This document shows positions 57,263 through 64,000 of a DNA stretch of 64,000 nt, one piece after another. This DNA is from Desulfurella amilsii (GTDB taxonomy: Bacteria > Campylobacterota_A > Desulfurellia > Desulfurellales > Desulfurellaceae): assembly GCF_002119425.1 (NCBI RefSeq), contig NZ_MDSU01000001.1, positions 208,065 through 272,064 on the forward strand, written 5' to 3'. The translations under genes and the position numbers were made by a program. Position 1 is the first letter of the stretch. Every line of letters begins with the position of its first letter. Below the pieces are notes generated by a model. It saw only the letters and a list, made by a program, of their open reading frames with translations, ran no database searches and was not told the origin of the DNA.

Positions 57263-58221
57263 TTTAGAGTCTTTTTGAGTATTTTTAAGTCTTTTTTTGA
57301 TTTTACTGCAAAACGCACAAAAGATTCATCTAAAAAGTCAAAGTTAGAGCAATTTCTAATTAAAATCCCAAACTCGGATAGTTTTCTTTGTAAGCTAAAA
57401 GCTGTGAGGTTTTTTAGCTTTGCAAGGTAAAAGTTTGCACAGCTTTCAAATATTGTTGTAAATAGATTGCTTTCTTTCAAAATTTCACATAGCATCTTTT
57501 TGTTTTTTTCATTGACTTGAGTTGATTTTAATGAGAATTTTGAGTCATTTAACGCTTGCAAAATGTAATTTTCGTCAAATGATGAGATATTCCAAATTGG
57601 TGTGTCAAATTTTATTTTACTAATTGTGCAGCCAACCCTTACGCCTGCACACGCATAAAACTTACTAAAAGACTTTAAGATAATCAATTTATCGTATTGA
57701 GCAATGTAGTCGATAGCGCTTTTCTTACTGCAAAAATCCAAAAAAGACTCATCAATTAAGACTGTGTTGTTTTGTTTATACCAGATTTCAAACAAGTCAT
57801 CTAAGTTATAATATGTTCCATCAGGTGTAGCTGGGTTTGCAAATACCACAAGTGCATCTTTTTTTGGTAATTCGTAAATATTTTCAAACCTATTTATCAT
57901 GTGGATGCGTTGCGCTCTTTTATATTCTAGGTAAATTGGTGCGTATAAAACTGCATTTTTGTAGCGTTGCAAAATATTAAATATAGCATCGCTTGCGCCG
58001 TTAAACAGCTGAATTAAGCTTGCGCTAATATTAAATTTTTTTGCGATGGCTTTTTTAAGCCTTGAGTAGTTTGGGTCAGGGTATGGACAGACGTCAATAT
58101 TTAACTTTACCTTTGGTGTTACAAAATTTATATTTGAGGAAAAGTCAATAATATCGCTTGGTTTTAAATGGAGTTTTCTAGCAAAGCTATATATATTGCC
58201 TCCATGTATGAGTCTATTCAT
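57259..58221 (-). CDS. cobD: Threonine-phosphate decarboxylase-like PLP enzyme
   Basis: A 320-aa fold-type I aminotransferase-like protein. IHGGNIYSFARKLHLKPSDI followed by DFSSNINFV is typical of CobD, which makes aminopropanol phosphate for the cobalamin arm. The PLP lysine is in LKSFSKFYACAGVRVG. It is first in the cobD-cbiP-cbiB-cobU-cobS string. Histidinol-phosphate aminotransferase is the related alternative, but the context settles it. Confidence 0.9.
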   Translation of the reverse strand: MNRLIHGGNIYSFARKLHLKPSDIIDFSSNINFVTPKVKLNIDVCPYPDPNYSRLKKAIAKKFNISASLIQLFNGASDAIFNILQRYKNAVLYAPIYLEYKRAQRIHMINRFENIYELPKKDALVVFANPATPDGTYYNLDDLFEIWYKQNNTVLIDESFLDFCSKKSAIDYIAQYDKLIILKSFSKFYACAGVRVGCTISKIKFDTPIWNISSFDENYILQALNDSKFSLKSTQVNEKNKKMLCEILKESNLFTTIFESCANFYLAKLKNLTAFSLQRKLSEFGILIRNCSNFDFLDESFVRFAVKSKKDLKILKKTLK

Positions 58222-58275
58222 ATGCTTAATACTCGCAAAGATTCAAACAAAAACACCCAACATTTATCAAACAAC

Positions 58276-58304
58276 AGTATATTTTAATATTTGTCTGGCG
58301 TCAA
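58276..58304 (-). promoter_or_regulatory. Sigma70 promoter of the cobalamin operon
   Basis: Minus strand: TTGACG (58304-58299), 17-nt spacer, TATACT (58281-58276). The leader is about 48 nt, too short for a cobalamin riboswitch, and no B12-box-like sequence is seen. Confidence 0.65.
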
Positions 58305-58381
58305 TATTTGATGAGTTTTATATTTTTAAATTGATATTTAATTTCAATTACATATTATAATTTAATTTATGCATAATTTCC

Positions 58382-58410
58382 TTTACAAATTAAAAAAATT
58401 TTAATATAAA
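58382..58410 (+). promoter_or_regulatory. Promoter of the GGDEF-EAL/MCP unit
   Basis: TTTACA (58382-58387), 17-nt spacer, TATAAA (58405-58410). A leader of about 16 nt would reach the TTG start at 58433. Confidence 0.5.
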
Positions 58411-58432
58411 GAAATAATAATATCGGTATTGG

Positions 58433-60988
58433 TTGCTCAAAAATTTATTAAGAAGGTATAAAAAGATCAATAATTACTTAAACGTTTTTGGTAGTTCTGA
58501 CATATTTGGTGTGTTTGTATATCAAGAAAACGGTAAAATTGTTTATGCAAACAAAACGCTTGAAAAACTCTTAGGATATGAGCATGAAGGATTATTAAAC
58601 AAAAGTTTTTTTGATTTTTTAAAAGTTGATTTTGATACTCTAAACCATATTAAAGATATTGTGCTAAAGCGCTTAAGTGGTGAGTTATTTGCAATAGAGC
58701 TAAAAGAGTATTTTTTTTGCAATAAACATGGGATAAAAATACCTGTTTCAATTTTTGCATACACTGTGGATTTTGAAGGAAAACCATCAGGGTTAATATT
58801 GGTATTTGATAAATCCAAAGAAAAATCATACGAAAAACTATTTTTTGCACTAAGTCAAATAAATCAGCTAACTATTAGACAAAATAATGAGAATGATTTA
58901 CTAAAAGCGGTTTGCGATGTGTTGGTGGATAAAGTTTCGTATAGTGCGTGCGTACTTGGTGTTGTAAAGAATAAAAAATTCAAAGCTATTTATAAGAGGG
59001 CAAAAAATTACATAGATGAGAGCAGTATAGATTTTGATTTGGAAGTTAAGCCGCAAAATGTTTGTAACTGCTCTGTGTCGAAAGCCTATTTTTCAAAAAA
59101 AATTAGCTTAATACAAAATGTTAGTCAAACGTTAAACTGCGAAGGAGATTTTTTTTCAAAGTTTAATGTTCGATCAACATGCGCAATACCTATCCTAAAA
59201 AATGCTAAAGTGAGCTACATTATTTTAATCGTGGATACGCTGCCAGATACTTTTGATGATAAATTTTTGCACTTGCTCAATGAAATTCAAGAAGATTTAA
59301 TATTTGCGCTAAATAAAATCGAAAAAGACAGATTTTCTTTGCTAACATTTTCAGCACTTAACCAAAGTAATGAACTTGTAGTTATTTGTGATAGTAATTT
59401 TAGGATAATTTTTGTAAACGAAGGTAATTATCTCTCAAGCGATGCTTTTAAGGTTTTGATTGGCAAAGAAATTGCATATTTATTTGATAAAGAGCAATTT
59501 AAAATTATAAAAAGCAGTTTTTACAATACTTTAAAAAAAGGTGAGGCTTTTTTGGGATTACTAAAATACGACCTTAAAGAAGGTTCAAAAGAATTTTACA
59601 CAAGCATTTATTCTTTTGTGGATAGTGGCAGAATTACACATTATATATTAATTGCAAAAGAAGTTTCACAAAAAGAAGAGCTAAAAGACAAACTTTATAA
59701 ATTAATGCACTTTGATGAGGCAACAGGGTTTATAAACCTTAATACTTTTATTTATACTTGTGAGCTTTTTTTCCAAAAAGTTTTGGAACATAGCCAAATA
59801 AGCTCAATTATGGTGATAAATCCCATACAGTTTAAAAACATAAACCATGCCTTTGGCTATGAAATGGGCAATAAAATACTACAAGAGATTGCCTTGCGCT
59901 TAAAACAAAATATTAGACTCAGCAATGTAATTGCAAAGCTTGAGTCTGATAGATTTGGTATTTTAATAAAAGATTTAAAAACACCAGAAGATGTTTTAGT
60001 AATAACAGTAAAGCTTTTAAACGAGCTATCAAAACCATATATGGTCGAAAGTCATAAAATATTACTCTCATTTAATATAGGCCTCAGCTTTTTTCCTAAT
60101 GATTCTAAAAACGCAAAGGATTTATTAAATAAAGCTCAAGTGGCGCTTGTAGATGCACGGCAAAAAGGCGAAAATCAAGCAGGATTCTTTAGAAAAGATA
60201 TAGAGACAAAGTCTTCACAAAAATTAAAACTAAAAGCAGAATTAGAACTTGCGGTGTTGAATAAAAAATTTATACCGTTTTATCAGCCATATGTTGATAA
60301 AGATAAAAACATTGTTGGGGCAGAAGCTCTTTTAAGGTGGAACAAAAATGGTAAAATTTTGTTGCCCGGCAAGTTTTTATCGATATTAGAAGATACTTCT
60401 TTGATTGTTGATGTAGAAAGTATGGTTTTAAACCAAGTTTTAGGCGATTTTAAAACTATAAAGTCTTACTGTAAACATTTAGTGCCTATATCAGTTAACC
60501 TTTCGATCCAAAGTCTGATGCAAAAACATTTAGCACAAAGTCTTGTTTCTAATTTAAAGTATTTCGGTATTAATGAGCCGTTTTTAAGAATTGAAATTAT
60601 TGAGAGGTCATTCTTCAATGATTTTAACTATATAAGAAGGCTTATTGACGAATTAAGGCAAAGTAGTGTTCATTTTGCGATAGACGATTTTGGGACGGGA
60701 TACTCATCTTTATCTTATCTTACAAAACTAAATGTTGAGTTTCTAAAGATCGATATTTCGTTTGTTAGAGGACTTTCAAATACTCAAACAAAAAACATAA
60801 CTAAATCTATTATCTACCTAGCACACAGCTTAAATTTGAAAACAATAGCAGAAGGTGTAGAATCGATGGAGCAATTTGAGATACTAAAAAATATGGACTG
60901 CGATTATTTCCAGGGCTACTTGTTTTACAAGCCACTGCCAAAAGAAGAATTCTTTGAGATAATAAAATGTAAAGGGGGCGTTTTATGA
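58433..60988 (+). CDS. PAS-GAF-PAS-GGDEF(degenerate)-EAL cyclic-di-GMP phosphodiesterase
   Basis: An 851-aa cytoplasmic protein. A PAS domain (about 15 to 125; [20 protein letters not shown]), a GAF domain (about 145 to 295), a second PAS (about 300 to 420), a GGDEF domain and an EAL domain (about 600 to 850) follow in order. GGDEF is changed to ESDRF, so cyclase activity should be lost. The EAL residues are all present: [39 protein letters not shown]. It should therefore break down c-di-GMP. The TTG start lacks a clear ribosome site and is uncertain. It is coupled to the receptor gene by an ATGA overlap. Confidence 0.87.
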   Translation: MLKNLLRRYKKINNYLNVFGSSDIFGVFVYQENGKIVYANKTLEKLLGYEHEGLLNKSFFDFLKVDFDTLNHIKDIVLKRLSGELFAIELKEYFFCNKHGIKIPVSIFAYTVDFEGKPSGLILVFDKSKEKSYEKLFFALSQINQLTIRQNNENDLLKAVCDVLVDKVSYSACVLGVVKNKKFKAIYKRAKNYIDESSIDFDLEVKPQNVCNCSVSKAYFSKKISLIQNVSQTLNCEGDFFSKFNVRSTCAIPILKNAKVSYIILIVDTLPDTFDDKFLHLLNEIQEDLIFALNKIEKDRFSLLTFSALNQSNELVVICDSNFRIIFVNEGNYLSSDAFKVLIGKEIAYLFDKEQFKIIKSSFYNTLKKGEAFLGLLKYDLKEGSKEFYTSIYSFVDSGRITHYILIAKEVSQKEELKDKLYKLMHFDEATGFINLNTFIYTCELFFQKVLEHSQISSIMVINPIQFKNINHAFGYEMGNKILQEIALRLKQNIRLSNVIAKLESDRFGILIKDLKTPEDVLVITVKLLNELSKPYMVESHKILLSFNIGLSFFPNDSKNAKDLLNKAQVALVDARQKGENQAGFFRKDIETKSSQKLKLKAELELAVLNKKFIPFYQPYVDKDKNIVGAEALLRWNKNGKILLPGKFLSILEDTSLIVDVESMVLNQVLGDFKTIKSYCKHLVPISVNLSIQSLMQKHLAQSLVSNLKYFGINEPFLRIEIIERSFFNDFNYIRRLIDELRQSSVHFAIDDFGTGYSSLSYLTKLNVEFLKIDISFVRGLSNTQTKNITKSIIYLAHSLNLKTIAEGVESMEQFEILKNMDCDYFQGYLFYKPLPKEEFFEIIKCKGGVL

Positions 60989-62658
60989 TTAATAGACTTG
61001 TTATTTTTACTATTGTAACATTTTTATTGTATTTTGCGGGTGGAGCGATTGGGTATTTATTTTTTAGAACATTTGTAAATCAATATTTTATGTATACGTT
61101 TAGTGCTGCTACAACACTGTTTGTTTTGGTTAATTTTTGGTATTACTATAAAATTGTCATCGGCCCTATTGTAAAAACAAACAAAGAATACACTAAACTG
61201 TTAGAAATCCAAAGGCATGACTTAACAAAACAATATGATTTACCTGGCTTTATTGAGGCAGTTAAGATTTTTCTAAACGATATGATTGGCTTTTCAAGAA
61301 ATGTTTTCAATGAACTTATACTTAATGCAACAAAAACTTCCGTTTTTAACGCTAAATTCAACTTTGAGCTTAAAAATATAACACACCATATGAATGAAAC
61401 TAAAGACAACCTAGAAGCAATAAACAAAACTATGAACGATTCTACAAAAGCCATAGGCGACATATCGCATAACATGGAAAATTTTGTCAGATTTATGGAA
61501 GAAGTAAATGTTATAAGTGAACAAACAATTAAAACAACGCAAAACATAAGCAATGCATCTCAAAATTCAATTGAAGTGTTAAACGAAAACAAGCAGTCTA
61601 TGGAGAGTTTGCATGCTCAAATAGATGATATTTTATCTATAGTAAATATTATTAACGACATAGCAAACCAAACAAACCTTCTTGCTTTGAATGCAGCCAT
61701 TGAAGCGGCCCGTGCAGGTGAGCACGGCAGAGGCTTTGCTGTAGTTGCAGATGAGATTAGAAAGCTTGCAGAGCAAACACAAAAACAATCAAAAGAGATA
61801 GAAAAGACTATTAATTCAGTAGCCGATGATTTTAATCGCTTAGCAGATGGTAACAAAGTAATACATGAGGCAGTTGAGCTTAATATACAGTCTGTAAAAG
61901 AGATGCTCCAATCATTTGAGACTTTAGCAGGAAAAATCAACCAGGCAAACAATATGATTAACACAATTACGGCCTCTATAGAAGAACAGTCAAGCTCGCA
62001 AGAAGAAGTAGCACAAACGGTGGGCTATTTAGCAAATTCTGTTAAAGAAATATCCACTAGCTTGGATGCTATTAGTGTTAAGAGTTTAGATTTAAGCAAA
62101 ATGTCATTGCAAGCCGCTGATATCCTCAAAAAAGTCAAAGTGGGAAATTACCTTGAGAAAGTTGTTGATTTAGCAAATCAAGGTGCAAAGGAAATGAAAG
62201 AGTTTCTTGAAGATTCGATTAAAAAGGGTTTGATTTCTTCTGCTGAGTTGTGGGATAGAAACTATGTGACTATTCCCAATACAAACCCCCAAAAATACCG
62301 CACACAATTCACAGACTTTTTCAAACAATACATACAGCCCATTGAAGATAATTATTTAAGCATGGACCCAAATTTTAGGTTTTTTTTGCTAACGGATAAT
62401 AATGGCTACTTAATACACAATTCAATCTACGACAAACCATTAACGGGTAATTACGAAAAAGACCTTGTAGGGAATCGTTCTATGAGAATATTTAACGATC
62501 CAGTGGGTTTGGCCGTTGCAAGAAATACGGATAGTTTAATTATTCAGGTATATCCAAGAGATACAGGAGAGGTAATGGCTGATGTAGGCGTGCCTGTGTT
62601 TATTGAAGGCAAACATTGGGGTGGAATAAGAATTGGTCTAGCTGTGGAGAATATTTAG
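60985..62658 (+). CDS. Methyl-accepting chemotaxis protein with C-terminal sensor domain
   Basis: A 557-aa receptor. Two membrane helices (about 4 to 27 and 35 to 52) with almost no periplasmic loop are followed by the signalling domain, whose tip is [20 protein letters not shown] (near 225) and [18 protein letters not shown]. After the coiled coil a C-terminal domain (about 420 to 557; [31 protein letters not shown]) resembles the cytoplasmic PAS/Cache-like sensors found on some energy or redox receptors. Sensing is thus probably intracellular. CheR (2180) is in the same window. Confidence 0.9.
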   Translation: MINRLVIFTIVTFLLYFAGGAIGYLFFRTFVNQYFMYTFSAATTLFVLVNFWYYYKIVIGPIVKTNKEYTKLLEIQRHDLTKQYDLPGFIEAVKIFLNDMIGFSRNVFNELILNATKTSVFNAKFNFELKNITHHMNETKDNLEAINKTMNDSTKAIGDISHNMENFVRFMEEVNVISEQTIKTTQNISNASQNSIEVLNENKQSMESLHAQIDDILSIVNIINDIANQTNLLALNAAIEAARAGEHGRGFAVVADEIRKLAEQTQKQSKEIEKTINSVADDFNRLADGNKVIHEAVELNIQSVKEMLQSFETLAGKINQANNMINTITASIEEQSSSQEEVAQTVGYLANSVKEISTSLDAISVKSLDLSKMSLQAADILKKVKVGNYLEKVVDLANQGAKEMKEFLEDSIKKGLISSAELWDRNYVTIPNTNPQKYRTQFTDFFKQYIQPIEDNYLSMDPNFRFFLLTDNNGYLIHNSIYDKPLTGNYEKDLVGNRSMRIFNDPVGLAVARNTDSLIIQVYPRDTGEVMADVGVPVFIEGKHWGGIRIGLAVENI

Positions 62659-62667
62659 GAGGCTAAA

Positions 62668-64000
62668 ATGAGTGTAAAAAGACTATTGACATTTTCAAAT
62701 GGGTTTTATCTTTTAAGTGCTATAGTGCTTTTGGCTATTGTATCTTACTTAGGTTATAATCTAAACAATTCTATTAAACAAACTGATGTTTCGCAAAAGC
62801 TTGTTTACAATTTAAATGAGATTTTAGTTTCGAGCTTGCAGAAAAACGGCTCATTAAACAGCATTTTGATTTACCCTCAAAACGAGAAAGCCAAGAAAAA
62901 TTTTAATCAAGCGCAAGAAAATATGAATAAAGCTTTTAACGAAGTACTAAGCATCTCAAACGAGAGCCAAAAAAAAGAATTATTAAAACTCCAAAGCTAC
63001 TTAAAATCAGATAGCGAACTTGAAAAAAAAATAATTGAAACAGTATCAAATAATTTAGGAGAAGATACTATAAATGCTTTAATGCAGCAAAAAATTATTG
63101 CATGGAAAGATGCGTATTTGTTACTTCAAAAAATCATCGATCAAGAAAATTATAACTACAACAATGAAAAAAGCGCTATGCAAAAATTAATAATTGCTAC
63201 TGTGGCACTTGTTGCTGTAGCCATGATATTGACAATAATTATTGTATCCATTGTCTGGGTAATACTTTATAAAAGGATTTTCATCCCCCTAAAGCATATA
63301 AACTCCACTGTCTCCACACTTGCCAAAGGCGGAGGTGATTTAACTATTGTACTGCCCAAGCAGTCAAATGATGAGTTTGGTGAGCTCACAGACCACTTAA
63401 ACAAATTTATCTCTACGCTTAAAGGTATAGTGCAAGAGGTACTATCAAAAGCCACAGAGGTTCAATCTTCCACAAACTCACTTGCATCATCTGCAGCTCA
63501 AATCTCTGCATCCAGTGAGCAGGTCTCATCAAACACAAAAGAGATATCACATGCAACAGAAGATACAGCAAACGCCCTATCTGGCATAGCCCGCTCTACA
63601 GAAGACATAAGAGTATCTTCCGATGAAGCAAAAGAGATTACAGACAAGATGGTAAAAGAAATCCAGCTCAATGTAGAAGCAATCCGAGAGCTATCCAATT
63701 CTATCTCAAAAGCAAGTCTTGATGTAAATGACCTTGGAGAAGCTTCAAAGAAAGTAGGAGACATTCTAAAGATAATAAACGATATAACAGATCAGATAAA
63801 CCTCCTTGCATTGAACGCTGCCATTGAAGCGGCCCGTGCAGGTGAGCACGGCAGAGGCTTTGCAGTAGTTGCAGATGAGATAAGAAAGCTTGCAGAAAAA
63901 ACACAAAAAGCTACAGACGAAGTGGCAGCAATCATAAAATCCATACAGGAAAAAACTTCAAAAGTAGTAAGCGTTATGAACCAAACCCAATCAGATACAC
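62668..64000 (+). CDS. Methyl-accepting chemotaxis protein (3' end outside window)
   Basis: Starts at ATG 62668 behind AGGAGG, 9 nt after the previous receptor, and runs open off the right edge (444 codons seen). One membrane helix (about 8 to 30), a helical periplasmic domain of about 140 residues (four-helix-bundle type), a second helix (about 172 to 200), a HAMP domain ([20 protein letters not shown]) and the signalling domain ([20 protein letters not shown]) follow in order. The part from about 63260 onward is richer in G+C and uses different codons, and includes a 77-nt stretch nearly identical to the previous receptor. Confidence 0.92.
   Translation, partial: MSVKRLLTFSNGFYLLSAIVLLAIVSYLGYNLNNSIKQTDVSQKLVYNLNEILVSSLQKNGSLNSILIYPQNEKAKKNFNQAQENMNKAFNEVLSISNESQKKELLKLQSYLKSDSELEKKIIETVSNNLGEDTINALMQQKIIAWKDAYLLLQKIIDQENYNYNNEKSAMQKLIIATVALVAVAMILTIIIVSIVWVILYKRIFIPLKHINSTVSTLAKGGGDLTIVLPKQSNDEFGELTDHLNKFISTLKGIVQEVLSKATEVQSSTNSLASSAAQISASSEQVSSNTKEISHATEDTANALSGIARSTEDIRVSSDEAKEITDKMVKEIQLNVEAIRELSNSISKASLDVNDLGEASKKVGDILKIINDITDQINLLALNAAIEAARAGEHGRGFAVVADEIRKLAEKTQKATDEVAAIIKSIQEKTSKVVSVMNQTQSDT

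Noticed and set aside
58369..58404. Short ORF (MHNFLYKLKKF) with a TATAAT just upstream
   Set aside because: Eleven codons between the two divergent promoters, 19-nt spacer to the -35, no conservation evidence; probably chance in AT-rich DNA.
58222..58432. Possible cobalamin riboswitch ahead of cobD
   Set aside because: The leader is about 48 nt after the promoter, AT-rich, and shows no B12-box-like segment or long-range pairing.

Overview
The window is AT-rich bacterial DNA with very tight gene packing. Many neighbouring genes share 4 to 14 nt, starts are often GTG or TTG, and genes run in long co-directional strings. Gene content fits an anaerobic or microaerobic sulfur-metabolising Gram-negative bacterium: a futalosine-type menaquinone gene (mqnA), a fused DoxDA thiosulfate:quinone oxidoreductase, a sulfide:quinone-oxidoreductase-like flavoprotein, a TauE-type anion permease, a secreted rhodanese, HDOD/CheR/MCP signalling and cobalamin assembly. 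It resembles what I know of Desulfurella or Hippea relatives. That placement is inference from gene content only.

Layout. 1-2986 (+): DUF1015 (cut by the left edge), queD, a DUF1844 gene, an HDOD gene and cheR. 2987-3319 (-): RNase P RNA. 3351-4526 (-): secreted amidase. 4629-18919 (+): one long gene string for cell wall (mltG), tRNA modification (miaB), nucleotides (dGTPase, guaA), phoH, a 7TM-HD phosphodiesterase, ybeY, cysE, leuCDB and ysxC. 18897-22060: sulfur module, doxDA-tauE (-) diverging from the SQR-like gene (+). 22107-24454 (+): amidase and DMT transporter. 24451-31216 (-): ilvE, a metallo-hydrolase and the livKHMGF importer. 31638-32984 (+): gdhA. 33095-41872 (-): eight genes from mutS2 through dnaG, ogg, dedA, an aldolase, mqnA and MFS to a cation exchanger. 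41984-44762 (+): rhodanese and uvrC.

44818-53666 is the accessory part. It holds a 1061-aa PLD-nuclease/SNF2-helicase fusion and a 1117-aa Eco57I-type methyltransferase with its own target-recognition domain. Next is a small winged-helix-like gene, broken by a 31-bp repeat. On the opposite strand lies an unrecognised 542-aa protein with a PD-(D/E)xK-like core. The block ends in a 144-bp element with 23-bp inverted ends and a GC-rich patch that runs up to the 3' end of a tRNA-Pro(CGG) gene. This looks like a defence island at a tRNA edge and is the best candidate for a new system here.

53781-58221 (-): cobalamin genes cobD-cbiP-cbiB-cobU-cobS. 58433-64000 (+): a PAS/GAF/GGDEF-EAL protein and two chemoreceptors, the second cut by the right edge.

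Regulatory layout is compact as well. Three minus-strand genes end in a TGA that lies inside the TTGACA -35 box of the next transcription unit. Five genes have a TATAAT box only 4 to 9 nt before the ATG, which suggests leaderless mRNAs. One convergent gene pair has both stop codons in the 4-nt loop of a shared terminator hairpin.
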